Source: Triticum aestivum (lineage: Eukaryota > Streptophyta > Magnoliopsida > Poales > Poaceae). Taken from it: DNA of 64,000 bases. How positions within the stretch are numbered: position 1 is the stretch's first letter; each line of letters starts with the position of its first letter. The notes beneath the pieces are model-generated. The model was not told the origin of the DNA. It ran no database searches and saw nothing but the letters and a program-made list of their open reading frames with translations. Location: assembly GCF_018294505.1 (NCBI RefSeq), contig NC_057802.1:552834202-552898201 (forward strand), in the 5' to 3' direction. The translations under genes and the position numbers were made by a program. Positions 42,732 to 56,359 of this stretch are shown piece after piece.

Positions 42732-43808
42732 GACGATCGAATCTCGGGCAAGTAACATACCGATGACAAAGGGAACAACGTATGTTGTTATGCAATTTGA
42801 CCGATAAAGATCTTCGTAGAATATGTAGGAGCCTATGTGAGCATCGAGGTTCTGCTATTGGTTATTGACTGGAGATGTGTCTCGGTCATGTCTACTTAGT
42901 TCTCGAACCCGTAGGGTCCGCACGCTTAACGTTCGATGATGATTTGTATTATGAGTTATGTGATTTGATGACTGAAGTTTGTTCAGAGTCCCGGATGAGA
43001 TCACGGACATGGCGAGGAGTCTTGAAATGGTCGAGAGGTAAAGATTCATATATTGGAAGGTTGCATTCGGACATCGGAATGGTTCCGAGTGATTCAGGCA
43101 TTTTTCCGGAGTACCGGGAGGTTACCGGAACCCCGCGGGAGAAGTATTGGGCCTTATTGGAGGAGAGGATAGAGGCCACGTGGGAGGGGCGCCCCCTTGC
43201 CCAAACCGAATTGGACTAGGGGAGGGGGTCGGCCCCCCTCTTTCCTTCTTCCTCTCTCTCCCTTCCTCTTTTCCCTCTTCGGTGGAAGGAAGAAGGGGGG
43301 CCGAATCCTACTGGACTGGGAGTCCATGTAGGACCCCCCTTGGCGCGCCCTCCTCGAGGGCCGGCCTCCTCCCCCTCCTTTATATACATGGGGAGGGGGC
43401 ACCCAAAGGCACAACAGACAATCTCTTAGCCGTGTGCGGTGCCCCCTTCCACAGTTACACACCTCGATCATATCGTCGTAGTGCTTAGGCGAAGCCCTGC
43501 GCCGGTAACTTAATCATCACCATCACCATGCCGTCATGCTGACAAAACTCTCCCTCGGCCTCAACTGGATCAAGAGCTCGAGGGACGTCATCGGGCTGAA
43601 CATGTGCTGAACACGGAGGTGCCGTATGTTCGGTACTTGGATCGGTTGGATCGTGAAGACATTCGACTACATCAACCGCGTTACTAAACGCTTCTGCTTT
43701 CGGTCTACGAGGGTACGTGGACACACTCTCCCCGCTCGTTTCTATGCTTCTCCTAGATAGATCTTGTGTGTTTGTAGGATTTTTTTTGAAATAATACGTT
43801 CCCCAACA
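42732..43808 (+). repeat. Copia left LTR, second part
   Basis: Resumes the LTR from 28754-29396 (gacgatcgaatctcggg) and ends cgttccccaaca. It includes a likely TATA box (tttatatacatgg, about 43379). The rejoined LTR is about 1720 bp, long for a copia element. Confidence 0.9.
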
Positions 43809-43809
43809 G

Positions 43810-43822
43810 TGGTATCAGAGCC
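43810..43822 (+). other. Copia primer binding site, tRNA-Met type
   Basis: tggtatcagagcc one base after the LTR end, complementary to initiator tRNA-Met. Confidence 0.88.
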
Positions 43823-45015
43823 AGGTCTATGATAGATGTTATATGCACGAGTAGAACACAAAGAGTTGTGGGCGATAATAGTCATACTGCTTACCACCAA
43901 CGGCTTAGTTTGATTCGACAGTATTGTTTTATAAAGCGGCCCAGACCGACATTACATGACTGCGTTCATGAGACTGGTTCTACCGACGTGCTTCACACAC
44001 AGGTGGCTAGCGGGTGTCAGTTTCTCCAACTTTAGTTGAATCGAGTTTGACTACGGCCAGTCCTTGTTCAAGGTTAAAACAACACACTTGACGAAAAATC
44101 GTTGTGGTTTTGATGCGTAGGTAAGAACGGTTCTTGCTAGAAGCCCGTAGCAGCCACGTAAAACTTGCAACAACAAAGTAGAGGACGTCTAACTTGTTTT
44201 TGCAGGGCATGTTGTGATGTGATATGGTCAAGATGTGATGATATATAAATTGTTGTATGAGATGATCATGTTTTGTAACCGTTATTGGCAACTGGCAGGA
44301 GCCTTATAGTTGTCGCTTTATTGTATGAAATGCAATTGCCATGTAATTGCTTTACTTTATCATTAAGCGGTAGCGATAGTCATAGAAGCAATAGTTGGCG
44401 AGACGACAACGATGCTATGATGGAGATCAAGGTGTCAAGCCGGTGATGATGGAGATCATGACGGTGCTTTGGAGATGGAGATCAAAGGCACAAGATGATG
44501 ATGGCCATATCATGTCACATATTTTGATTGCATTTTTGCTTAGTACGACGGTAGCATTATAAGATGATCCCTCACTAAATTTCAAGGTATAAGTGTTCTC
44601 CCTGAGTATGCACCATTGCTACAGTTCGTCGTGCCCAGACACCACATGATGATCGGGTGTGATAAGCTCTACGTTCACATACAACGGGTGCAAGCCAGTT
44701 TTGCACACGCAGAATACTCGGGTTAAACTTGACGAGCCTAGCATATGCAGATATGGCCTCGGAACACTGAGATCGAAAGATCGAACGTGAATCATATAGT
44801 AGATATGATCAACATAGTGATGTTCACCATTGAAAACTACTCCATCTCACGTGATGATCGGACATGGTTTAGTTGATTTGGATCACGTGATCATTTAGAT
44901 GACTAGAGGGATGTCTATCTAAGTGTGAGTTCTTAAGTAATCTGATTAATTGAACTTTAATTTATCATGAACTTAGTACCTGATAGTTTTTTCATGTCTA
45001 TATTGTTGTAGATCA
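43823..45015 (+). other. Copia untranslated leader
   Basis: About 1.2 kb between PBS and the gag start without a supported gene. It contains runs of gatgatggagatca-type repeats (44400-44500). Long leaders of this kind are usual in Triticeae copia elements. Confidence 0.6.
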
Positions 45016-48000
45016 ATGGCCCGTGGTACCGTTCCTTTGAATTTTAATGCGTTCCTAGAGAAAGCTAAGTCGAAAGATGATGGTAGCAACTACACGGACT
45101 GGGTCCGTAACTTGAGGATTATCCTCATTGCTGCAGAAGAATTATGTCCTCAAAGCACCGCCAGGTGTAGCACCTGCGCCAGCAATTACAGACATTATGA
45201 ATGCCTGGCAGTCGCGTGTTGATGACTGCTCGATAGTTCAGTGTGCCATGCTTTATGGCTTAGAATCGGGACTTCAAAGATGTTTTGAACGTCATGGAGC
45301 ATATGAGATGTTCCAGGAGTTGAAGTTAATACTTCAAGCAAATGCCCGAGTTGAGAGATATGATGTCTCCAACAAGTTCTATAGCTGCAAGATGGAGGAG
45401 AATAGTTCTGTCAGTGAACATATACTCAGAATGTCTGGGTATCACAACCACTTGACTCAACTGGGAGTTAATCTTCCTGATGATAGTGTCATTGACAGAG
45501 TTCTTCAATCACTGCCACCAAGCTACAAAAGCTTTGTGATGAACTATCACATGAAAGGGATGGATAAGACAATTCCCGAGCTCTTCACGATGCTAAAGGC
45601 TGCGGAGGTAGAAATCAAGAAGGAGCATCAAGTGTTGATGGTTAACAAGACCACTAGTTTCAAGAAAAAGGGCAAAGGGAAGAAGGGGAACTTCAAGAAG
45701 AACGGCACGCAAGTTGATGCTCAAGTGAAGAAGCCAAAGTCTGGACCTAAGCCTGAGACTGAGTGTTTCTACTGCAAAGGGATTGGTCACTGGAAGCGGA
45801 ACTGCCCCAAGTATTTGGCGGATAAGAAGGATCGCAAAGTGAAAGGTATATTTGATATACATGTTGTTGATGTGTACCTTACTAATTCTCGTAGTAGCGC
45901 CTGGGTATTTGATACTGGTTCTGTTGCTCATATTTGCAACTCAAAACAGGGGCTACGGATTAAACGAAGATTGGCTAAGGACGAGGTGACGATGCGTGTG
46001 GGAAATGGTTCCAAACTCGATGTGATCGCCGTCGGCACGCTACCTCTACATCTACTGTTGGGATTAGTTTTAGACATGAATAATTGTTATTTGGTGCCAA
46101 CGTTAAGCATGAACATTATATCTGGATCTTGTTTGATGCGAGACGGTTATTCATTTAAATCAGAGAATAATTGTTGTTCTATTTATATGAGTAATTTCTT
46201 TTATGGTCATGTACCCTTGATGAAGCGGTCTATTATTGTTGAATCTCGATTGTAGTGATACACATATTCATAATATTGAAGCCAAAAGATGCAAGGTTAA
46301 TAATGATAGTGAAACTTATTTGTGGCACTACCATTTAGGTCACATTGGTGTAAAGCGCATGAAGAAACTCCATGCTGATGGACTTTTGGAATCACTTGAT
46401 TAGGAATCACTTGATGCTTGCGAACCATGCCTCATGGGCAAGATGACCAAGACTCCGTTCTCCGGAACAATGGAGTGAGCAAAAGACTTGTTGGAAATAA
46501 TACATATTGATCTTTGCGGTCCGATAAGTGTTGAGGCTCGCGGCGGGTATAGTTATTTTCTGATCTTCACAGATGATTTGAGCAGATATGGGTATATCTA
46601 CTTGATGAAACATAAGTTTGAAACATTTGAAAAGTTCAAAGAATTTTAGAGTGAAGTGGAAAATCATCGTGACAAAAAAATAAATTTTCTACGATCTGAT
46701 CGTGGAGGTGAATATTTGAGTTATGAGTTTGGTCTTCATTTGAAACATGAGGAATAGTTTCGCAACTCACGCCACCTGGAACACCACAACGTAATGGTGT
46801 GCCCGAACGTCGTAACCGTACTTTATTAGATATGGTGCAATCTATGATGTCTCTTACCGGTTTACCACTATCGTTTTGGGGTTACGCATTAGAGACAGCT
46901 GCATTCACTTTAAATAGGGCACCGTCTAAATCCGTTGAGACGACACCGTATGAACTGTGGTTTGGCAAGAAACCTAAGCTGTCGTTTCTTAAAGTTTGGG
47001 GCTGCGATGCTTATGTGAAAAAGCTTCAACCTGATAAGCTCGAACCCAAATCGGAGAAATGTGTCTTCATAGGATACCCAAAGGAGACTGTTGGGTACAC
47101 CTTCCATCATAGATCCGAGGGCAAGATATTCGTTGCTAAGAATGGATACTTTCTAGAGAAGGAGTTTCTCTCGAAAGAAGTGAGTGGGAGGAAAGTATAA
47201 CTTGGTGAGGTAATTGTACCTGCTACCGAATTGGAAAGTAGTTCATCACAGAAATCAGTTCTAGTGATTCCTACACCAATTAGTGAGGACGCTAATGATG
47301 ATGATCATGAAACTTCAGATCAAGTTACTACTGAACCTCGTAGGTCAACCAGAGTAAGGTCCGCACCAGAGTGGTACGGAAATCCTATTCTGGAGGTCAT
47401 GTTACTTGACCATGACGAACCTACGAACTATGAGGAAGCGATGATGAGGCCAGTTTCCACGAAATGGCTTGACGCCATGAAATCTGAGAAGGGATCCATG
47501 TATGATAACAAAAGTGTGGACTTTGGTTGACTTGCCCGATACGGCAAGCATAGAGAATAAATGGATCTTCAAGAAGAAGACTGACGCTGACGGTAATGTT
47601 ACTGTCTACAAAGCTCGACTTGTTTTGAAAGGTTTTCGACAAGTTCAAGGAGTTGACTATGATGAGACCTTCTCACCCGTAGCGATGCTTAAAGTCTGTC
47701 CGAATCATGTTAGCAATTGCCACATTTTATGATTATGAAATTTGGCAAATGGATGTCAAAACTACATTTCTTAATGGATATCTTAAAGAAGAATTGTATA
47801 TAATGCAACCAGAAGGTTTTGTCGATCCAAAAGGTGCTAACAAAGTGTGCAAGCTCCAGCGATCCATTTATGGACTGGTGCAAGCCTCTCGGAGTTGGAA
47901 TATATGCTTTGATAGTGTGATCAAAGCATATGGTTTTATACAGATTTTTGGAGAAGCCTGTATTTACAAGAAAGTGAGGGGGAGCTCTGTAGCATTTCTG

Positions 48001-48942
48001 ATATTATATGTGGATGACATATTGTTGATCAGAAATGATATAGAATTTCTGGATAGCATAAAAGGATACTTGAATAAGAATTTTTCAATGAAAGACGTCA
48101 GTGAAGCTGCTTATATATTGGGCATCAAGACCTATAGAGATAGCTCAAGATGCTTAATTGGACTTTCACAAAGCACATACCTTGATAAAGTTTTGAAGAA
48201 GTTCAAAATAAATCAGTCAAAGAAAGGGTTCTTGTGTGTGTTACAAGGTGTGAAGTTGAGTCAGACTCAATGCCCGACCACTGCAGAAGATAGAGCGAAA
48301 ATGATAGTCATTCCCTATGCCTCAGCCATAGGTTCTATCATGTATGCAATGCGGTGTACCAGACCTGATGTGTGCCGTGCTATAAGTTTGGCAGGGAGGT
48401 AACAAAGTAATCCAAGAGTGGATCACTGGACAACTGTTAAGAACATCTTGAAATACCTTAAAAGGACTAAGGATATGTTTCTCATTTATGGAGGTGACAA
48501 AGAGCTCGTCATAAATGGCAAACCAGATATGTATTTATATTGAATGGTGGAGCTGTTAGTTGGTGAAGTTCCAAGCAAAGCGTCGTGGCGGGATCTACGT
48601 GTGAAGCTGAATACATAGCTGCTTCGGAAGCAGCAAATGAAGGAGTCTGGATGAAGGAGTTCATATCCGATCTAGGTGTCATACCTAGCATCGGGTCCTA
48701 TGAAAATCTTTTGTGACCATACTGGAGCAATAGCCTTGGCGAAGGAATCCAGATTTCACAAGAGAACAAAACACATCAAGAGACGCTTCAATTCCATCCG
48801 CGATCAAGTCGAGGAGGGAGACATAGAGATTTGCAAAATACATACGGATCTAAATGTTGCACACCCGTTGACTAAGCCTCTCTCACAAGCAAGACATGAT
48901 CAGCACCAAGACTCCATGGGTGTTAGAATCATTACTATGTAA
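45016..48942 (+). pseudogene. Copia gag-pol, first copy, broken by frameshifts and stops
   Basis: Gene order gag, protease, integrase, RT, RNase H defines Ty1/copia. Gag starts at 45016 and shifts frame at about 45130-45160, continuing to 46255 with a CCHC knuckle (CFYCKGIGHWKRNC, about 45760) and protease WVFDTGSVAHICNS (about 45900). The integrase zinc finger and core (46260-46800) carry several stops. Its C-terminal part is open at 46799-47200 (PYELWFGKKPK, KCVFIGYP). RT resumes after a shift (47502-48402) with YVDDILLI (about 48007). RNase H is at 48676-48942 with HTDLNVAHPLTKPL near its end. Breaks occur near 47200, 47520, 47700 and 48402. It is not able to make a polyprotein. Confidence 0.9.
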
Positions 48943-48975
48943 TCTAGATTATTGGCTCTAGTGCAAGTGGGAGAC

Positions 48976-50276
48976 TGAAGGAAATATGCCCTAGAGGCAA
49001 TAATAAAGTTGTTATTTATATTTCCTTATATCATGATAAATGTTTATTATTCATGCTAGAATTGTATTAACCGGAAACATAGTACATGTGTGAATGCATA
49101 GACAAACAAAGTGTCCCTAGTATGCCTCTACTTGACTAGCTCGTTAATCAAAGATGGTTAAGTTTCCTAACCATAGACGTGTGTTGTCATTTGATGAACG
49201 GGATCACATCATTAGAGAATGATGTGATGGACAAGACCCATCCGTTAGATTAGCATAATGATCGTTTAGTTTTATTGCTATTGCTTTCTTCATGACTTAT
49301 ACATGTTCCTCTGACTATGAGATTATGCAACTCCCGAATACCGGAGGAACACTTCGTGTGCTATCAAACGTGACAACGTAACTGGGTGATTATAAAGATG
49401 CTCTACAGGTGTCTCCGAAGGTGCTTGTTGAGTTGGCATAGATCAATATTAGTATTTGTCACTCCGAGTATCGGAGAGGTATCTCTGGGCCCTCTCGGTA
49501 ATTCACATCACTATAAGCCTTGCAAGCAATGTGACTAATGAGTTAGTTACGGGATAATGCATTACGGAACGATTAAAGAGAGTTGCCTATAACGAGATTG
49601 AACTAGGTATGAGGATACTGATGATCGAATCTCGGGCAAGTAACATACCGATGACAAAGGGAACAACGTATGTTGTTATGCGGTTTGACCGATAATGATC
49701 TTCGTAGAATTTGTAGGAGCCAATATGAGCATCCAGGTTCTGCTATTGGTTATTGATCGGAGATGTGTCTCGGTCATGTCTACATAGTTCTCAAACCCGT
49801 AGGGTCCGCACGCTTAACGTTCAATGATGATTTGTATTATGAGTTATGTGATTTGATGAATGAAGTTTGTTCAGAGTCCCGGATGAGATCACGGACATGA
49901 CAAGGAGTCTTGAGGTCGAGAGGTAAAGATTCATATATTGGAAGGTTGCATTTGGACATCGGAATGGTTCTGAGTGATTCGGGCATTTTTCCGGAGTACC
50001 GGGAGGTTACCGGAACCCCCTGGGAGAAGTATTGGGCCTATTGGGCCTTATTGGAGGAGAGGAGAGAGGTCACATGGGAGGGGCGCGCCCCCCTTGCCCA
50101 AACCGAATTGGACTAGGGGAGGGGGCCGGCCCCCCTCTTTCCTTCTCCCTTTCTCTCCCTTCCCCTTTTCCCTCTCCGGTGGAAAGGAAGAAGGGGGGGG
50201 GGGCGAATCCTACTTGGACTGGGAGTCCAAGTACGACTCCCGCCTTGGCGCGCCCCCCTCTAGGGTCGGCCTCCTC
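48976..50276 (+). repeat. Copia LTR 2, 3'-truncated
   Basis: Preceded by aagtgggagac (PPT-like, about 48965-48975) and starts tgaaggaaatatg. It matches the left LTR continuously through the point where that LTR is interrupted, and stops at ...ggtcggcctcctc (about 50276), about 430 bp short of its end. It is fused there to gag sequence of a second copia copy. Confidence 0.9.
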
Positions 50277-53200
50277 GGGTAGTTTAGTGCACCATGCTTA
50301 ACGGCTTAGAATCGGGACTTCAAAGACGTTTTGAACGTCATGGACCATATGAGATGTTCCAGGAGTTGAAGTTAATATTTCAAGAAAATACCCGAGTTGA
50401 GAGATATGAAGTCTCCAACAAGTTCTATAGCTAAAAGATGGAGGAGAATAGCTCAAGCAGTGAGCATGTGCTCAGATTGTCTGGGTACTACAATCGCTTG
50501 AATCAAGTGGGAGTTAATCTTCCAGATAAAATAGTGATTGACAGAATTGTCTAGTCACCATCACCAAGTTAGTAGAACTTCGTGATGAACTATAGTATGC
50601 AAGGGATGATGAAAGTAATTCCCGAGCTCTTCGTGATGCTGAAATCGACGAAGGTAGAAATCAAGAAAAACATCAAGTGTTGATGGTTGACGAGACCACT
50701 AGTTTCAAGAAAAGGGCAAAGGGAAGAAGGGGAACTTCAAGAAGAACGGCAAGCAAGTTGCTGCTCAAGTGAAGAATCCTAAGTCTGGTCCTAAGCCTGA
50801 GACTAAGTGCTTCTACTGCAAAGGGACTGGTCACTGGAAGCGGAACTACCCCAACTATTTGGTGGATAAGAAGGATGGCAAAGTGAACAAAGGTATATTG
50901 GATATACATGTTATTGATGTGTACTTTACTAGTGTTTATAGAAACCCCTCGGTATTTGATACTGGTTCAGTTGCTAAGAGTAGTAACTCGAAACGGGAGT
51001 TGCAGAATAAACAGAGACTAGTAAAAGGCGAGGTGACGATGTGTGTTGGAAGTAGTTCCAAGATTGATATGATCATCATCGCACACTCCCTATACTTTCG
51101 GGATTAGTGTTGAAACTAAATAAGTGTTATTTGGTGTTTGCGTTGAGCATGAATATGATTTGATCATGTTTGTTGCGATGCGGTTATTCATTTAAATTAG
51201 AGAATAATTGTTGTTCTGTTTACATGAATAAAACCTTGTATGGTCATACACCCAATAAAATGGTTTGTTGGATCTCGATCGTAGTGATACACATATTCAT
51301 AATAATGAAGTCAAAAGATGCAAAGTTAATAATGATAGTGCAACTTATTTGTGGCACTGCCGTTTAGGTCATATTGGTGTAAAGCGCATGAAGAAACTCC
51401 ATACTGATGGTTTTTGGAATCACTTGATTATGAATCACTTGATGCTTGCGAACCGTGCCTCATGGGCAAGATGTCTAAAACGCCGTTCTCCAGAACTATG
51501 GAGAGAGCAATAGATTTGTTGGAAATCATACATACAGATGTATGTGGTCCGATGAATATTGAGGCTCGTAGCAGGTATCATTATTTTCTGACCTTCACAG
51601 ATGATTTGAGCAGATATGGGTATATCTACTTAATGAAACAGAAGTCTGAAACATTTGAAAAGTTCATATAATTTCAGAGTGAAGCGGAAAATCATCATAA
51701 CAAGACAATAAAGTTTCTACGATCTGATCGTGGAGAAGAGTATTTAAGTTACGAGTTTGGCCTTCAGTTAAAACAATGTGAAATAGTTTCACTACTCATG
51801 CCACCTGGAACACCACGGTGTAATGGTGTGTCCGAACATCGTAACCGTACTTTATTAGATATAGTGCGATATATGATGTCTCTTACCGATCTACCACTAT
51901 CGTTTTGGGGTTATGCATTAGAGACAACTGCATTCACGTTAAATAGGGTACCATCAAAATCCGTTGAAACGACACCTTATGAACTATGGTTTGGCAAGAA
52001 ACCAAAGTTGTCGTATCTTAAAGTTTGGGGTTGCGATGCTTATGTGAAAAAGTTTCATCCTGATAAGCTCAAACCCAAATCGGAGAAATGTGTCTTCATA
52101 GGATACCCAAAGGAGACAGTTGGGTACACCTTCTATCATAGATCCGAAGGCAAGACATTCATTGCTAAGTATGGATCCTTTCTAGAGAAGGAGTTTCTCT
52201 CGAAAGAAGTGAGTGGGAGGAAAGTAGAACTTGATGAGGTAATTGTACCTGCTCACTTATTGGAAAGTTGTTCATCGCAGAAACCGGTTTCTGTGACGCC
52301 TATACCAATTAGTGAGGAAGTTAATGATGATGATCATGGAACTTCAGATCAAGTTATTACTGAACCTCGTAGGTCAACCAGAGTAAGATCCGCACCAGAG
52401 TGGTACGGTAATCCTGTTCTGGAGGTTATGTTACTAGACCATGATGAACCTACGAACTATGAAGAAGCGATGGTGAGCCCAGATTCCGCAAAATGGCTTG
52501 AGGCCATGAAAACCGAGATGGGATCCATGTATGAAAACAAGGTATGGACTTTGGTTGACTTGCCCGATGATCAGCATGCCATAGAAAATAAATGGATCTT
52601 TAAGAGGAAGACGGACGCTGATAGTAGTGTTACTATCTACAAAGCTAGAATTGTCGCAAAAGGTTTTCGACAAGTTTAAGGTGTTGACTTCGATGAGAGT
52701 TTCTCACTCGTATCTATGCTTAAGTCTGTCCGAATCATGTTAGCAATTGCCACATTTTATGAAATCTGGCAAATGGATAAACAAAACTACATTCCTTTAT
52801 GGATTTATTAAAGAATAGTTGTATATGATGCAACCAGAAGGTTTTGTCAATCCTAAAGGTGCTAACAAAATATGCAAGCTCCAGCGTTCCATCTATGGAC
52901 TGGTGCAAGTATCTCGGAGTTGGAATATACGCTTTGATAAGTTGATCAAAGGATATAGTTTTATACAGACTTGCGGTGAAGCCTGTATTTACAAGAAAGT
53001 GAGTGGGAGCACTACAGCATTTCTGATAAGTATATGTGAATGACATATTGTTGATCGGAAATAATGTAGAATTATTCTGCAAAGCATAAAGGAGTGTTTG
53101 AAAGGAGTTTTTCAAAGAAAGACCTCGGTGAAGCTGCTTACATATTGAGCATCAAGATCTATAGAGATAGATCAAGACGCTTGATAAGTTTTTTCAATTA

Positions 53201-53918
53201 GTACATACCTTAACAAGATTTTGAAGTAGTTCAAAATAGAACAGTCAAAGAATGAGTTCTTGCCTGTGTTACAAGGTGTGAAATTGAGTAAGACTCAAAG
53301 CCCGACCACGGCAGAAGATAGAAAGAGAATGAAAGTCATTCCCTATGCCTTGGCCATAGGTTCTATAAAGTATGCCATGCTGTGTATCAGATCTATTATA
53401 TACCCTGAACTGATTTTGGCAAGGGAGTACAATAGTGATCTAGGAGTACATCACTAGACAGCAGTCAAAATTATCCTTAGTGGAATAAGGATATGTTTCT
53501 CGATTATGGAAGTGACAAAAAGGTTCGTCGTAAAGGGTTACGTCGATGCAAGTTTTGACACTAATCTAGATGACTCTAAGTCTCGGTCTAGATACATATT
53601 GAAAGTGGGAGCAATTAGCTAGAGTAGCTCTGTGCAGAGCATTGTAGACATAGAAATTTGCAAAATAGTTACGGATCTGAATGTGACAGACCCGTTGACT
53701 AAAATTATCTCACAAGCAAAACATGATCACACCTTAGTACTCTTTGGGTGATAATCACATAGCGATGTGAACTAGATTATTGACTCCAGTAAACCCTTTG
53801 GGTGTTGGTCACATGACAATGTGAACTATGGGTGTTAATCACATGGTGATGTGAATTATTGATGTTAAATCACATGGCGATGTGAACTAGATTATTGACT
53901 CTACTGCAAGTGGGAGAC
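50277..53918 (+). pseudogene. Second copia internal region, 5'-deleted and heavily decayed
   Basis: Begins at a point equivalent to about 45233 of the first copy (gtagtttagtg.accatgctta) and runs through gag knuckle (CFYCKGTGHWKRNY, last Cys lost, about 50810), protease remnant (VFDTGSVA), integrase (51280-52250), an intact-looking 293-codon stretch (51798-52679: integrase C-terminus into RT N-terminus), RT remnants to 53115 and RNase H traces to 53720. It has many more stops and shifts than the first copy, so it is older or from a different source element. PBS and leader are missing. Confidence 0.88.
53747..53905 (+). repeat. Irregular tandem repeat before copia LTR 3
   Basis: Four units of the form gggtg(t/a)t..tcaca(t/g).gcgatgtgaact(a), with longer units carrying agattattgactc(c/t)a, start near 53747, 53801, 53828 and 53862. 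The first copia copy has only one such unit (about 48919-48950). This is local slippage or unequal exchange next to the PPT. Confidence 0.65.
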
Positions 53919-54056
53919 TGAAGGGAATATGCCCTAGAGGCAATAATAAAGTTGTTATTTATTTCCTTATATCATGATAAATGTTTATTATTCATGCTAG
54001 AATTGTATTAACCGGAAACATAATACATGTGTGAATACATAGACAAACAGAGTGTC
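53919..54056 (+). repeat. Copia LTR 3, first 138 bp only
   Basis: Preceded by gcaagtgggagac and starts tgaagggaatatgcc. It matches the starts of the other two copia LTRs and stops at agtgtc, where gypsy pol sequence begins. The rest of this LTR and the right target duplication are lost. Confidence 0.9.
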
Positions 54057-55954
54057 ACAAAGAGGTATTGAAGTGGACAAAGCTAAGGTTGTTGCAATTG
54101 AGAAAATGCCATGTCCTAAAGATATAAAAGGTATTCGTAGTTTCCTAGGTCATGCTGGTTTCTATAGGAGATTTATCAAAGACTTTTCTAAAATTTCTAG
54201 GCCTCTTACTAGTCTTTTGCAAAAGGATATTCCTTTTGTTTTTGATGATGATTGTTTAGAAGCCTTTGAAACACTCAAGAAAGCCTTAATTTCTGCACCT
54301 ATTGTTCAACCACCTGATTGGAACTTGCCTTTTGAAATAATGTGTGATGCTAGTGATTATGTTGTTGGTGCTGTTCTAGGACAAAGAGTTGATAAGAAAT
54401 TGAACGTTATTCATTATGCTAGTAAAACTCTAGACAATGCTCAAAGAAATTATGCTACTACTGAAAAAGAATTTTTAGCAGTGGTGTTTGCTTGTGATAA
54501 AGTTAGACCTTATATTGTTGATTCCAAAGTAACTGTTCACACAGACCATGTTGCTATTAAATATCTTATGGAAAAGAAAGATGCTAAACCTAGACTTATT
54601 CGTTGGGTTCTCTTGTTACAATAATTTGATTTACATATCATTGATAGAAAAGGAGCTGAGAACCCCGTAGCTGATAACTTGTCTAGGCTTGAAAATGTGC
54701 TTGATGACCCACTACCTATTGATGATAGTTTTCCTGATGAGCAGTTAGCTGCAATAAATGTTTCTCATAGTACTCCTTGGTATGCTAACTATGCTAATTA
54801 CATTGTTGCTAAATACTTGCCACCTAGCTTTACATACCAACAAAAGAAAAAAAATTCTTCTATGATTTACGACACTACTTTTGGATGACCCACATCTTTA
54901 TAAAGAAGGAGTAGATGGTATTATAAGACGTTGTGTAACTGAGCATGAACAGGGACACATCCTACGGAAATGTCACTCTGAAGCTTATGGAGGGCATCAT
55001 GCTAGAGATAGAACTGCTCACAAGGTATTGCAGTATGGATTTTATTGGCCTACTCTCTTCAAGGATGCCCGTAAGTACGTCTCATCTTGTGACGAATGTC
55101 AAAGAATAGGTAATATCGGTAAGCGTCAAGAAATGCCTATGAATTTTTCACTTGCTGTTGAACCATTTGATGTTTGGGGATTTGATTACGTGGGACCTTT
55201 TCCTTCCCCTAATGGGTATACACATATTTTGGTTGCTGTTGATTATGTTACTAAATGGGCAGAAGCTATTCCAACCAGTAGTGTTGATCACAACACCTAT
55301 ATTAAAATGCTTAAGGAAGTTATTTTCCCAAGGTTTGGAGTCCCTAGATATTTAATGACTGATGGTGGTTCACACTTTATTCATTGTGCTTTCCGTAAAA
55401 TGCTTGCCAAGTATGATGTTAACCATAGAATTGCATCACCCTGTCATCCTTAGTCTAGTGGTCAAGTTGAACTTAGTAATAGAGAAATAAAATTAATTTT
55501 GCAAAAGACTGTTAATAGGTCCAGGAATAATTGGTCTAAGAAATTAGATGATGCAATTTGGGCTTATAGAACAGCATATAAAAATCCTATGGTTATGTCT
55601 CCTTATAAAATTGTCTATGGAAAAGCTTGTCATTTGCCTCTTGAGTTAGAACACAAGGCATTTTGGGCAGTTAAAGAACTCAATTATGATTTCAAACTTG
55701 CTGGTGAAAAGAGTTTATTTGATATCAGCTCATTAGATGAATGGAGAACCCAAGCTTATGAAAATGCAAAACTATTAAAAGAGAAAGTTAAAAGATGGCA
55801 TGACAAAAGAATCCAAAAGCGTGAGTTTAAAGTCGGAGAATATGTTCTTTTGTACAACTCTCATTTTAGATTCTTTGCAGGAAAAATCCTCTCAATGGGA
55901 AGGCCCCTATGTTATCGACGAGGTTTACCGGTCTGGAGCCATCAAAATAAATAA
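54057..55954 (+). pseudogene. Gypsy-A pol: RT end, RNase H, integrase, with stops and a frameshift
   Basis: 54057-54624 covers the RT thumb ([16 protein letters not shown]) and RNase H ([35 protein letters not shown]). TAA at 54622-54624 interrupts, and the frame goes on to about 54870 (NPVADNLSRL). A shift leads to 54881-55453, the integrase HHCC finger (GGHHARDRTAHKVL...CDECQ) and two acidic residues of the catalytic triad (GFDYVGPF, MTDGGSHF). A TAG at 55451-55453 precedes the third ([11 protein letters not shown]). 55499-55954 is the integrase C-terminus, ending with a shift near 55885. The domain order is that of Ty3/gypsy without a chromodomain, matching Athila-like elements of cereals. 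Confidence 0.88.
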
Positions 55955-56359
55955 TTCCGAAGGTTGTCAATGGGCAATGAATAAAGCATTATATCTCAGG
56001 TACACCCATTAATGTTGAAAGTAATATTATCCAAACTTTGACACCAGAAGAACACATAGATGAGTCCTTCCGGAACACTCCAGAATCGTGAAAATAAGGA
56101 GGTACGTGATACGGTAAGTAAATGGACTCTGAAAAATCCGCAAAAATATTTTTTATCAGTTTTGGAATATTTAAGAATTTTGGAAATAAAGAAACTTCCA
56201 GGAAGTGTCCCCTGGTGGGCACAAGACACCAGGGCACGCCAGGACTCTGTTTTTCTTCTGTATACTTGTTCCCCAAGATAAAAATATCTATATATACTTC
56301 CCGAACCTGTTGATCACCGTATCGCAGAGAAATCCTCCGTTCTCTTTTCTTGCTGTTTT
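55955..56359 (+). other. Gypsy-A pol end and spacer
   Basis: Contains the out-of-frame end of pol (to about 56090, tccagaatcgtga) and a short spacer with an AT-rich run and a degraded CCAGGGC.CGCCAGG patch (about 56230). Positions 56090-56250 are the last part of the arm that is repeated in inverse orientation at 59920-60130. Confidence 0.6.
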
